From an archaeon CG07_land_8_20_14_0_80_38_8 (GTDB lineage: Archaea > Nanobdellota > Nanobdellia > Tiddalikarchaeales > Tiddalikarchaeaceae): 12,549 nucleotides of DNA. Numbering within the stretch: position 1 is the first letter of the stretch; every line of letters begins with the position of its first letter. Location: NCBI GenBank assembly GCA_002779595.1, contig PEWF01000079.1:1-12549 (forward strand), given 5' to 3'. The notes under the pieces were generated by a model. It did no database searches. It saw only the letters and a program-made list of their open reading frames with translations, and was not told where the DNA came from. Position numbers and translations under genes: made by a program. Below are positions 1 through 7,088 of the stretch, piece by piece.

Positions 1-644
1 TTGCTGTCATTTAAATGAAAGCATTCCAATCTTTTTAATCCAATAATTTTGTCAAAATTTTTAAAAACTTTATCATACTCATTGGCTAAATCGTAGCCCG
101 CAGAGTACGCGTGGCATGTGTCAAAGCACACGCCAACTCTTTTATTGTCATAAATGTTTTTGATTACTTTATGTAATTCTTCAAAAGTTGAGCAAAGATT
201 ATTGCCGTGTCCTGCAGTAATTTCAAGGAATAATTTTGCCCTGAAACCCTTAATTTTATTGAAAATAGTGTTCACGCTTTCGCTGATTAATATTAAGCCT
301 TTCTTTTTGTCCTTGTTCGAGCCTGGATGCAGAACAACCCCTTTCAGCCCGAGCTTTTCGCACCTTTCAAACTCTTTAATTAAATTGTTTATGCTTTTAA
401 TCCTCTGCGCTTCGTCTTCATGCGCCAAGTTTAATAAGTAAATCGCGTGGGAGCAGTTCGGCTTAATATTAAATTCTTCTGATTTTATTTTCCACTGCAC
501 TGATTCATTTTCATTAATGCTTCTGCCTTTCCACATGCGCGGGCTTTGCGTGAAAATCTGCACGCAATCGCAACCGTCACTCTTGCCCATTTCAAGAGCT
601 TTGTAATAACCTCCGCTCGTTGATTCATGCGCTCCTAATAACAT
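1..644 (-). CDS. nfo: Endonuclease IV (AP endonuclease), C-terminus cut off by the window edge
   Basis: This gene encodes an apurinic/apyrimidinic endonuclease of the zinc-dependent TIM-barrel endonuclease IV family, which nicks DNA 5' of abasic sites in base excision repair. The start ATG at 644 gives MLLGAHESTSGGYY, the normal family N-terminus, and an in-frame stop lies just upstream at 654-656. Metal ligands expected for the family are visible: His66 (CSHAIY), His106 (LHPGS), Glu141 (EITAG), Asp175 and His178 (CFDTCHAYSAGYD), and His210 (FHLND). 214 residues lie in the window; family members are usually about 280, so roughly 65 C-terminal residues, including the last metal ligands, lie beyond base 1. 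It follows dus with a 24-base gap and has its own TATA-like box over the dus stop codon. The identification is firm. Confidence 0.95.
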   Translation of the reverse strand, partial: MLLGAHESTSGGYYKALEMGKSDGCDCVQIFTQSPRMWKGRSINENESVQWKIKSEEFNIKPNCSHAIYLLNLAHEDEAQRIKSINNLIKEFERCEKLGLKGVVLHPGSNKDKKKGLILISESVNTIFNKIKGFRAKLFLEITAGHGNNLCSTFEELHKVIKNIYDNKRVGVCFDTCHAYSAGYDLANEYDKVFKNFDKIIGLKRLECFHLNDS

Positions 645-667
645 AATCGAGAATTAATTATTCAAGT

Positions 668-677
668 ATTAAATAAT
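668..677 (-). promoter_or_regulatory. TATA box of nfo
   Basis: On the minus strand this reads ATTATTTAAT, centred about 28 bases upstream of the nfo ATG. That is the archaeal TBP distance for a leaderless transcript. It overlaps the stop codon of dus (669-671), so nfo can be started independently of the upstream gene. This is inferred from position and composition only. Confidence 0.5.
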
Positions 678-1568
678 TTTTAGTATTTCCTCTTCCGTTT
701 TGCACCTGCCTATATTGTCTCTTAATTTCCTTGCGCCTTTGAATTCCTTAACCAGCCACGCGCAGTGGTTGCGCAGTTCTGCAAGGTCATAACGCTTCTC
801 GTACTTATGGTATAATTCAATGAATCTCTTGATTAAATTAATCCTTTCAATTTTTGAATGCTTTACTAACTCATTCGTTTTCAAATAATCCTCTGAATCT
901 CTGAAAATGAACGGATTATTAATAGCAGCTCGTCCTATCATCACAGCATCACACTCAGTTTTATCAAAGCATTCCTTCACATTCTCAGGTGTTAGTAAGT
1001 CACCGCTTGCAATGACAGGAATCTTGACTGACTTTTTCAATTTCTTGACAGCGCTCCAGTCTGCAGGCGTGCCGTAGCCTTCAAACTTTGTCCTGGGATG
1101 GAGTGTTATGAATTCAGCGCCAGCAGCCTCAATTAATAGTCCAATCTTAATGCAGTCATCCTCTTCCCATCCTTTGCGGATTTTGACGCTCACAGGCACT
1201 GGTGAATATTTCACCATTGTTTTGATTATCCTCTTCATTAAAGGCAAATCCTTCAATAATGCTGCACCATTCCCTGCCTTTATCTGGTCATCACTCGGGC
1301 ACCCAGCGTTCAAGTCAATAACATCGCAATTATCCAATTCCTGAACGCATTCTTTGAACTCGTCAGGCTCGCTGCCAATGAACTGCGCAAGTAACGGCTG
1401 CTCATTCTTATACCAATAAAAATTTTCACGCTCACGAATAAAACTTTTGGTGTTAATCATAGGGGTGCTGACTAATCCAGCTCCGCATTCCTTGCATAAT
1501 AGCCTGAATGATGCGCAGTTGACATTGTCCAAAGGAGCCAAGTAAATATTGTTCTTAGTCGTTATCAT
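669..1568 (-). CDS. dus: tRNA-dihydrouridine synthase
   Basis: This is an FMN-dependent enzyme that reduces uridine to dihydrouridine in tRNA with NADPH. Visible family signatures, in order, are the N-terminal YLAPLDNV barrel strand, the catalytic cysteine in LNAGCPS (Cys90), the substrate/flavin lysine in VSVKIRKGW, the HPRT motif, and the FMN-phosphate segments IASGDLLTP and MIGRAAINNPFIF. At 299 residues it is a normal, slightly short Dus. A longer ATG at 1619 exists, but it adds a 17-residue Lys-rich stretch that crosses the promoter region. The ATG at 1568 fits both the family N-terminus and the TATA box 28 bases upstream. It is divergent from the HEXXH protein gene. The subtype (which uridine position) cannot be told from the sequence. 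Confidence 0.93.
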   Translation of the reverse strand: MITTKNNIYLAPLDNVNCASFRLLCKECGAGLVSTPMINTKSFIRERENFYWYKNEQPLLAQFIGSEPDEFKECVQELDNCDVIDLNAGCPSDDQIKAGNGAALLKDLPLMKRIIKTMVKYSPVPVSVKIRKGWEEDDCIKIGLLIEAAGAEFITLHPRTKFEGYGTPADWSAVKKLKKSVKIPVIASGDLLTPENVKECFDKTECDAVMIGRAAINNPFIFRDSEDYLKTNELVKHSKIERINLIKRFIELYHKYEKRYDLAELRNHCAWLVKEFKGARKLRDNIGRCKTEEEILKII

Positions 1569-1572
1569 AACA

Positions 1573-1581
1573 TTTTTAATA
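1573..1581 (+). promoter_or_regulatory. TATA box of the HEXXH protein gene
   Basis: The sequence TTTTTAATA is centred about 28 bases upstream of the ATG at 1606, the spacing seen for other genes in this window. It starts only five bases upstream (minus-strand sense) of the dus start codon. This spacing is the main reason for preferring the 1606 start over 1618. Confidence 0.4.
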
Positions 1582-1591
1582 ACGTTTTTCC

Positions 1592-1599
1592 CTTTTAAA
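1592..1599 (-). promoter_or_regulatory. TATA box of dus
   Basis: Read on the minus strand this is TTTAAAAG, centred about 28 bases from the dus ATG at 1568. It lies between the opposing gene's TATA box and that gene's start, so the two promoters interleave. The same bases read ttttaaat on the plus strand and could alternatively serve a plus-strand start at 1618, though only 21-22 bases away. Confidence 0.5.
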
Positions 1600-1605
1600 T
1601 TTTTG

Positions 1606-2220
1606 ATGAAGATAAGCATGGAAACCCCTTATTTGAAAGAGAAGCTTAAACTTTTGCTGGAAAAGAATGAAGGTTTGGAGGATTGGGATAATAATGTTAA
1701 CATTACCCTGCTTTATCATACTTTTGGCAGGATTTACTCAGAAGAGGGTTTTTGGTGCACTTCTTTTCCTGCGTGGGATATTCTTGAAAAATTAATACAT
1801 TTTTACCCGTTAACAAAGCCTGTTGTTATGAAAGAATTGGAAGAATACGTTGATGAAGTCATTTTCAAGCCATCTGATGAAAAATCATATTTTGGGGAGT
1901 GCAGAAAAAACAAAGATAATACTGGTTTTTTAATAACTGTTTTTAATAATTATAATTTTTCAGAACAGAAAAAGATTTTAATCCACGAAATCGGGCATAT
2001 TTATTTCCGCGTTCAGGGTTATAACATGTACGGTTTAAGGCGCGGAAAAAATAATGAAGCAGTGATAAGCCTATTTCATAATGATGAATTCCTTAAAATT
2101 GAGGACTTATTAACTAAAGAGGCTGAAAGGTTTGTGGGTGAGAATGATGAATTCATGACTGATTTAATGCTTCAATTGGATTCAAGGAATGCTTCCAACC
2201 TGCTGGTGGGTAAATCATAA
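1606..2220 (+). CDS. Small HEXXH putative zinc metallopeptidase, possibly ImmA/IrrE-like
   Basis: This is a soluble protein of 204 residues whose middle carries a clear zincin signature, ILIHEIGHIYF (His127, Glu128, His131). A candidate third ligand is Glu172 in LTKEAERFV, resembling the E-A-x-x-F-A segment that follows the HEXXH helix in ImmA/IrrE-type (COG2856) peptidases. No signal peptide or membrane segment is seen. The ATG at 1606 gives MKISMETPYLKEK; ATG 1618 is a four-residue-shorter alternative. An upstream ATG at 1549 would add a hydrophobic stretch, but it lies inside the start region of dus and is unlikely. No helix-turn-helix partner or toxin/antitoxin gene is beside it, so the usual ImmA-type context is missing. 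The zinc-binding inference is fairly safe; the family assignment and the substrate are uncertain. Confidence 0.6.
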   Translation: MKISMETPYLKEKLKLLLEKNEGLEDWDNNVNITLLYHTFGRIYSEEGFWCTSFPAWDILEKLIHFYPLTKPVVMKELEEYVDEVIFKPSDEKSYFGECRKNKDNTGFLITVFNNYNFSEQKKILIHEIGHIYFRVQGYNMYGLRRGKNNEAVISLFHNDEFLKIEDLLTKEAERFVGENDEFMTDLMLQLDSRNASNLLVGKS

Positions 2221-2225
2221 CGGAG

Positions 2226-2236
2226 TATTTAAAAAT
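2226..2236 (+). promoter_or_regulatory. TATA box of rnz
   Basis: TATTTAAAAAT lies about 30 bases upstream of the rnz ATG at 2261, within the 40-base gap after the metallopeptidase gene. It is consistent with a leaderless or near-leaderless rnz transcript. Confidence 0.5.
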
Positions 2237-2260
2237 TTAAGAATAATTTATTAAACATTA

Positions 2261-3169
2261 ATGATAACTGAAGTAATAGTGCTGGGCACTAGCAGCCAGT
2301 TCCCAACGAAGCAGAGGAATCATACCAGTATTTTCTTAAGGTTTGACAAGTTCACTTGCCTTTTTGACTGCGGTGAAGGCACTCAGAGGCAGATGAGGAT
2401 TTTAAAACTCAGCCCTCACCACGTTAACGCGTTATTCATAAGCCACTGGCACGGAGACCACACTTTGGGCATTGGTGGAATACTCCAAAGTTTAAGCGCG
2501 AGCAAGAGGACAAGGACTCTGGAAATTTACGGGCCTAAGGGAACAGAGGACAGGGTTAATCACATTATTAATACTTATTATTTTAAGAAAACTTTCAAAG
2601 TCATCATTCACGAAGTCAGCCCTGAAAATGAGGAATTAATAGTTGACAATAAAGATTTTAAAATAACTGCGTTCCCGCTGAATCACGGGATACCATGCAA
2701 CGGCTACGCATTCTATGCCAATGAGTACAGGAGGATTAATACTGAATACACTAAGAAGTTCGGCTTGGAGCAGCACCCTTTGCTTGGCAGGCTGCAGAAA
2801 GGAGAGGATATTGTTTTCAAGGGAAAGAAGATAAGTGTTAAGAAAGCAACTTATTTGAAGCCTGAAACCAAGGTATGCTACGTTATAGACACGAAGTATG
2901 ACAAGTCATTAATTAATTACGCAAAGAACAGCGACTTATTAATCTGCGAGGCAACTTATTCAGAAGAGGATAAGGAGAAGTGCGGAGAATATAATCATAT
3001 GAGCTCGGCTGAAGCTGCAAATATTGCAAAGAAGAGCAATTCGAAAAAATTATTATTGACTCATATCAGCCAAAGGTACGGCTCCCCTAAGAAGTTGGAG
3101 GAAGAGGCGAGGAAAATTTTCAAGAACGCGGTTTACGCGAAAGATTTTGACAAAGTAATCATAAAATAG
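2261..3169 (+). CDS. rnz: Ribonuclease Z (tRNA 3'-end processing endonuclease)
   Basis: This is a metallo-beta-lactamase-fold nuclease that cuts precursor tRNAs after the discriminator base so that CCA can be added. The 302-residue protein is the usual short-form length. It has the N-terminal RNase Z signature LGTSSQFPTKQRN (residues 8-20), the strand motif DCGEGTQRQM, and the zinc-binding box SHWHGDH (His62, His64, Asp66, His67). Later metal ligands are present in PLNHG, in VIDTKYD and in LLLTHIS near the C-terminus. The segment around residues 170-185 (EQHPLLGRLQKGEDI) sits where the family's PxxxxxLxxG region before the C-terminal half lies. The last 11 bases overlap the 3' end of ppsA on the other strand. 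Confidence 0.95.
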   Translation: MITEVIVLGTSSQFPTKQRNHTSIFLRFDKFTCLFDCGEGTQRQMRILKLSPHHVNALFISHWHGDHTLGIGGILQSLSASKRTRTLEIYGPKGTEDRVNHIINTYYFKKTFKVIIHEVSPENEELIVDNKDFKITAFPLNHGIPCNGYAFYANEYRRINTEYTKKFGLEQHPLLGRLQKGEDIVFKGKKISVKKATYLKPETKVCYVIDTKYDKSLINYAKNSDLLICEATYSEEDKEKCGEYNHMSSAEAANIAKKSNSKKLLLTHISQRYGSPKKLEEEARKIFKNAVYAKDFDKVIIK

Positions 3170-5555
3170 TGTTGTCTTTTTCTTTGTTCCTTTTAAGGTT
3201 ATTCTCTAATAATAATTTGTGCTCAACCTGCGCGACTAATTCGCGCGTGCGTTCTATCACGTCAGGGTTTACGCTGATTTTGTCAATCCCGCAATTTATT
3301 AAGAATCTTGTAATTTCAGGATAAACGCTCGGCGCCTGCCCGCAAATGCTTGTCTTAACCTTGTACTCCCTGCATATCCTGATAGTTCTTTCAAGGCACC
3401 TCAGCACTGCCTCGTTGCGCTCATCAAACCAGTCGCCCAGTTTCCCGTTATCTCTGTCAACGCCTAATACTAACTGCGTTAAGTCATTGCTTCCAATGCT
3501 GATGAAGTCAATGCCCATTTCGCAGAACTTGTCTATTAATATTACTGCACTGGGGACTTCAACCATTATGCCGATTTTCATGCCTGTATTTTTCATGCCT
3601 TCTTCTTCTATAATTTTGAAAATTTTCTCCAACTCCCATGTGTTGCGCACGAATGGTATCATTAATTCAACATTCGTTAACCCCATACTGTTCCTGATTT
3701 TTTTCAAAGCCCTTAATTCTAACTTGAAAGTTTCCACGTATTCGGGTGAGACGTAGCGGCTTGCACCCCTCCATCCAATCATTGGATTCCTTTCATCAGG
3801 CTCGTAATCTTTGCCTCCGGGCAAATTCCTGTACTCATTAGTCTTAAAGTCAAGAGTCCTGTAAGTCACTGGTCGAGGCTGGAACATTCTTGCAACTTTT
3901 GCAATATCATTCGCGAATTTATCAATGAATTCCTGCCCCCTGCCTTCCTTGATTAATGCGCTTGGATGAATGTTTAATTCAGCAGCAATGAATTCAGCCC
4001 TTAACAATCCGACTCCGTCAACGTCGCGGTGCGCTGTCTTGTCAGCTAATTCAGGAGTGCTGAGATTAACATGAATTTCAGTGCCGGTAACGACTTTGCG
4101 GTAAAAACCCGGCTGTCCTTCAGGAATCCCAATATTCGGCACTTTTGTCTCTTCACTCATTGCAAGAACTTCCTCGCTTTTCCCTATGTAAACAACGCCG
4201 TTAGTGGCATCCAGTGTAACAACGTCTCCGTCACTTAATTTATTAGTTGCATCACCTGTCCCTACAATGCATGGAATGCCTAATTCCCTTGACACTATTG
4301 CTGCATGGCAGGTCATTCCGCCCTCGTCGGTTATTATTCCTGCTGCTCTTTTCATTGCAGGCACCATGTTAGGGTCAGTCATTTTTGTCAATAAAATATT
4401 CCCTTCCTTGACTTTGTCCAGTTCGTCAACTGTTTTAATTTTGACAACAATTCCAGTGGCTACTCCTGGGCTTGCTCCCAAACCGTGGAGTATTGCCTCG
4501 CTTTTCCCTTTAACTTCCTCGCTTACTGTTTCAGTCTTAATATTTTTCAGAGTAGTAACAGGGCGAGACTGTGTTATGTATAACTTGTTCCTTTCCACTG
4601 CCCATTCAATATCCTGCGGGAAATTATAATGCTCTTCAATGCTTTTGATAATTTTGGCTAATCTCAAAATGTTGCTGTCAATTAAAACCTGGGAATCCTG
4701 CTCCTTTGCAGGAACATCAGCCCAGTCAGTAGTCCCATTTTCTTTCCTGGCTAATTTCCTTGTCTGCTTTTTCAATTCCTTTTTCTTGATTTTCAGGTCC
4801 GCCTTGTTAATGATGTACAGGTCAGGATTAATCTCTCCCTGAACAATTGCTTCCCCTAATCCGTATCCTGCTTCAATAATAATTTCTTCCTTGTTCCCTG
4901 TGCTGGGGTTAACGCTGAATGCGACGCCGCTCACTTCACTGTTAATCATTTTCTGCACAACAACTGCAATTTTGACTTTCATGTGCGGGAAATTATTCCT
5001 CTGCCTGTAATAAATAGCTCTTGCAGTGAAAAGTGAAGCCCAGCATTTCTGCACGTTCTTGACAACGCTGTCGCTTCCCCTCACGTTCAGGTAAGTTTCC
5101 TGCTGCCCTGCAAAACTTGCATCAGGCAAGTCCTCAGCAGTGGCGCTGCTTCTTACTGCAACGAAAGGATTGTCCCTTCCGCTCTTGATAATTTCAGTAG
5201 TGGCATTATTAACCTCGTTAGTGTAAGAGCCGAGTTTCATATTATCATAACTCTGCATTATTTCTTTGGCAATCTTTTCAGGCATTTTCTCCTGCTTAAT
5301 GGCTTCCTGAACTTTCATTGCAACATTCTGCAACTGGTTATTGTCTTCAACGTTCAAATTTTTCAGAATACTTTCAATCTCTTCTATTAATCCGGTTTCT
5401 TCAAGAAAATTCCAGTACGCGTTCGCAGTTACAATAAAACCCGAAGGGACTGGGAAGCCTGCCTGGAACATTTCACCAAGATTAGCGCCCTTGCCTCCTG
5501 CAATTTCAATATTCTTCTTGCTAATCTCATTAAACCATTTTGTGAATTCAGCCAT
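3159..5555 (-). CDS. ppsA: Phosphoenolpyruvate synthase (pyruvate, water dikinase)
   Basis: This enzyme converts pyruvate, ATP and water to phosphoenolpyruvate, AMP and phosphate, normally the first step of gluconeogenesis. The domains are complete and in the usual order in 798 residues: an N-terminal ATP-binding domain (GGKGANLGEM; VRSSATAEDLPDASFAGQ), a central swivelling domain with the phosphorylated histidine in GGMTCHAAIVSRE (His417), and a C-terminal PEP/pyruvate TIM barrel with GLLRAEF, SIGSNDLTQL and the catalytic cysteine of SICGQAPS (Cys738). The start MAEFTKWFNEI fits the family. The last 15 or so residues (Lys/Asn-rich) go beyond the conserved core and overlap rnz. It lies 34 bases downstream of L10e but has its own TATA box. 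In archaea the reaction can also run toward pyruvate and ATP; the direction here cannot be read from the sequence. Confidence 0.96.
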   Translation of the reverse strand: MAEFTKWFNEISKKNIEIAGGKGANLGEMFQAGFPVPSGFIVTANAYWNFLEETGLIEEIESILKNLNVEDNNQLQNVAMKVQEAIKQEKMPEKIAKEIMQSYDNMKLGSYTNEVNNATTEIIKSGRDNPFVAVRSSATAEDLPDASFAGQQETYLNVRGSDSVVKNVQKCWASLFTARAIYYRQRNNFPHMKVKIAVVVQKMINSEVSGVAFSVNPSTGNKEEIIIEAGYGLGEAIVQGEINPDLYIINKADLKIKKKELKKQTRKLARKENGTTDWADVPAKEQDSQVLIDSNILRLAKIIKSIEEHYNFPQDIEWAVERNKLYITQSRPVTTLKNIKTETVSEEVKGKSEAILHGLGASPGVATGIVVKIKTVDELDKVKEGNILLTKMTDPNMVPAMKRAAGIITDEGGMTCHAAIVSRELGIPCIVGTGDATNKLSDGDVVTLDATNGVVYIGKSEEVLAMSEETKVPNIGIPEGQPGFYRKVVTGTEIHVNLSTPELADKTAHRDVDGVGLLRAEFIAAELNIHPSALIKEGRGQEFIDKFANDIAKVARMFQPRPVTYRTLDFKTNEYRNLPGGKDYEPDERNPMIGWRGASRYVSPEYVETFKLELRALKKIRNSMGLTNVELMIPFVRNTWELEKIFKIIEEEGMKNTGMKIGIMVEVPSAVILIDKFCEMGIDFISIGSNDLTQLVLGVDRDNGKLGDWFDERNEAVLRCLERTIRICREYKVKTSICGQAPSVYPEITRFLINCGIDKISVNPDVIERTRELVAQVEHKLLLENNLKRNKEKDNTIL

Positions 5556-5577
5556 TAATAAGAAATGAATGATTGAG

Positions 5578-5586
5578 TATTTAAAA
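5578..5586 (-). promoter_or_regulatory. TATA box of ppsA
   Basis: On the minus strand this reads TTTTAAATA, centred 27 bases upstream of the ppsA ATG. It sits in the short gap just after the L10e stop codon (5590-5592), which suggests that ppsA is transcribed from its own start rather than only by read-through. Confidence 0.55.
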
Positions 5587-5589
5587 TAA

Positions 5590-6147
5590 TTACTGATTCA
5601 TTACTGGAACCTTTGCAGGTTTCTTTGTAACTTCAACATACGTTTTTATGCATAATTTGCAGCTTGCTTTCCTTAATGCTTCCCTTGCCACTTTTTCCTT
5701 ATCAGCATCCAATTCTATATACATTATTTCCTGCCCTGCTCTTATGCGCGCGGCAATATTAGTCGGCTTCCCGTAAGACTGCGCCATACCTGTCGAGTAC
5801 CTGTCTGCTCCAGCTCCCATAGCAATAGGGTTAATTCTTACAACGTGGTGGGGATAAACTTTAATCTTGAAATGAAAACCTTCTGCTTTCCCCCCAAAAA
5901 TGGTGAGCAAATACTTATTGGCAGTCTGCCTTGCAGCTTCAATACTGTTGTCCAGCAAAGTGGCGCTCTGCAGAGTGAACATGCTGACTCTCATAGGGAA
6001 GTTCACATTGCTCTCGCCCATGTCGAACTTGACAGTTTTCTTATTAGGCACTCCGCCCCTGATGTACATGTGCTTTTTATACTTGGACTTGCGGGTGTAA
6101 GGGCGCTTTAAAGTCCTGTAACAATCGTTGCCTCTTTTCTTTGCCAT
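5590..6147 (-). CDS. rpl10e: Large-subunit ribosomal protein L10e (uL16 family)
   Basis: This is the archaeal/eukaryotic form of the L16/L10e ribosomal protein, which binds 23S rRNA near the A site and central protuberance of the large subunit. The 185 residues include the family features GNDCYRTLKRPYTRKSKY at the N-terminus, a basic stretch, IEAARQTANKYL, the YPHHVVRINPIAMGAGADR segment, and GMAQSYGKPTNIAARI followed by GQEIMYIELD. Presence of L10e rather than bacterial RplP supports an archaeal origin. Its size is typical for archaeal L10e. It sits between an alpha/beta hydrolase and ppsA rather than in a ribosomal operon, and it has its own TATA box. Confidence 0.95.
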   Translation of the reverse strand: MAKKRGNDCYRTLKRPYTRKSKYKKHMYIRGGVPNKKTVKFDMGESNVNFPMRVSMFTLQSATLLDNSIEAARQTANKYLLTIFGGKAEGFHFKIKVYPHHVVRINPIAMGAGADRYSTGMAQSYGKPTNIAARIRAGQEIMYIELDADKEKVAREALRKASCKLCIKTYVEVTKKPAKVPVMNQ

Positions 6148-6170
6148 AACTAATAATTAATAGAAGATTG

Positions 6171-6178
6171 TTTTAAAA
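6171..6178 (-). promoter_or_regulatory. TATA box of rpl10e
   Basis: The palindrome TTTTAAAA is centred 27-28 bases upstream of the L10e ATG. It lies in the 52-base gap after the hydrolase stop codon. The spacing predicts a leaderless mRNA. Confidence 0.55.
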
Positions 6179-6199
6179 ACTTTTTCGTTCCGGAGAGAT

Positions 6200-7048
6200 T
6201 TATTTTGCGAAATTAAAAATTTCATTATTATTAAGCCATTCTTTGATTTCTTTTGCAATCCTTTCAGCTTCATCTTTTATTATGAAGGAATGAGGGTGGT
6301 TTAATAATACGAGTTTTTTAGGCTCATTGCAGTGCTGGTATAAGAATCTGGCATGGGATATGGGTATTAAAGTATCCCTTTTGCCGTGAATAATAAGTAT
6401 TGGTTTCCTTAATTTCCTTGCAGAGTGCTCAATATCTGCCTCCTTGGCTTCCTCAAAGAATGAGTCATGCAGCAGGAATTTATTCTTTGCCCTTTCGAAG
6501 ATTTTTTCCGCACTTTCCAGCACTCTTTTCGTAATGCTTAAATTTGCAGAACTTTTAACCTTTTCAATCTTACTTATTATTTCATCCTCATTAATGTTCT
6601 CGCCAAAAGCAACCACTGGGCTGAATTTCAGGAATGAATCGCTGAAAGTAATCATTGGCAATACTAATCCTTCAATTGTAATAATTCCCTTAACTCTTTT
6701 GCTTGAATTCCCTGCCAGAATGCACGCTGCCCCGCCCATGCTGTGCCCTATTAAAATAATCTTTTTGTATTTTTTGAAACGCTTCAACACGCTTTTCAGG
6801 TCATCACTTTCTTTTAGCAGTCCTGCTTCGCCGAACACGCCTTCGCTTTTCCCGTTCCCGCTGAAATCAAAACGGAAAATGCTGAAACCATCTTTGGTTA
6901 ATTCATTGCTTATTGTTTTGAACAAAGAATATTCTTTTGTGCCTGCGAATCCGTGGCAGAGAATAATTAATGCTTTATCCTCCTTGCTCTTATCCAATAC
7001 TCCTGCTAATCTCTCGCCTTTTTTGTTTTTCACGAATACTTCTTTCAC
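6200..7048 (-). CDS. Alpha/beta hydrolase (serine hydrolase/esterase-like)
   Basis: This is a cytosolic alpha/beta-hydrolase fold protein without a signal peptide. With the GTG start at 7048 it has 282 residues (MKEVFVKNKKGERLAG). The oxyanion/strand motif ILCHGFAGTK, RFDFSGNGKSEG, the nucleophile elbow LIGHSMGG (Ser103), the acid in HGKRDTLIP (Asp225) and the histidine in NHPHSF (His253) form a complete catalytic triad. A longer TTG start at 7069 would add seven hydrophobic residues. The GTG is preferred because a TATA-like box lies 27-28 bases upstream of it, and only about 7 from the TTG. The substrate is not readable; the sequence resembles the broad esterase/acyl-peptidase-like group (COG1073-type). 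It is divergent from the small-protein operon at 7089. Confidence 0.85.
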   Translation of the reverse strand: MKEVFVKNKKGERLAGVLDKSKEDKALIILCHGFAGTKEYSLFKTISNELTKDGFSIFRFDFSGNGKSEGVFGEAGLLKESDDLKSVLKRFKKYKKIILIGHSMGGAACILAGNSSKRVKGIITIEGLVLPMITFSDSFLKFSPVVAFGENINEDEIISKIEKVKSSANLSITKRVLESAEKIFERAKNKFLLHDSFFEEAKEADIEHSARKLRKPILIIHGKRDTLIPISHARFLYQHCNEPKKLVLLNHPHSFIIKDEAERIAKEIKEWLNNNEIFNFAK

Positions 7049-7054
7049 AAAAAG

Positions 7055-7062
7055 TATTAAAA
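7055..7062 (+). promoter_or_regulatory. TATA box of the 7089 operon
   Basis: TATTAAAA is centred about 30 bases upstream of the ATG at 7089. It is only seven bases from the hydrolase start codon, so TBP binding here would compete with initiation at the hydrolase gene. Confidence 0.45.
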
Positions 7063-7071
7063 ACTCCAATA

Positions 7072-7079
7072 CTTTAATA
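7072..7079 (-). promoter_or_regulatory. TATA box of the alpha/beta hydrolase gene
   Basis: On the minus strand this reads TATTAAAG, centred about 27-28 bases upstream of the GTG at 7048. It lies between the opposite gene's TATA box and that gene's ATG, so the two divergent promoters interleave. It is also the main argument for the GTG start. Confidence 0.45.
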
Positions 7080-7088
7080 GTTTTTTGA

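Noticed and set aside
154..441. Plus-strand open frame across the endonuclease IV region
   Set aside because: It is antisense to a strongly supported endonuclease IV with all metal ligands and has no promoter or family features.
1549..1605. Upstream in-frame ATG giving the HEXXH protein a hydrophobic signal-like N-terminus
   Set aside because: It lies within the first codons of dus on the other strand and upstream of the likely TATA box; the apparent signal segment is AT-rich promoter DNA translated.
1569..1619. Longer N-terminus for the dihydrouridine synthase from ATG 1619
   Set aside because: The added residues are AT-rich promoter sequence and lie before the conserved family start; the TATA box is 28 bases from ATG 1568.
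3346..4842. Plus-strand open frames opposite ppsA
   Set aside because: They are antisense shadows of an intact, fully conserved enzyme and have no recognisable domains.
5845..6111. Plus-strand open frames opposite rpl10e
   Set aside because: They are shadows of a clear ribosomal protein gene.
6444..7088. A 214-residue plus-strand frame opposite the hydrolase
   Set aside because: The minus-strand frame has a complete Ser-Asp-His triad in the expected order; the plus frame is low-complexity and shows no family signature.
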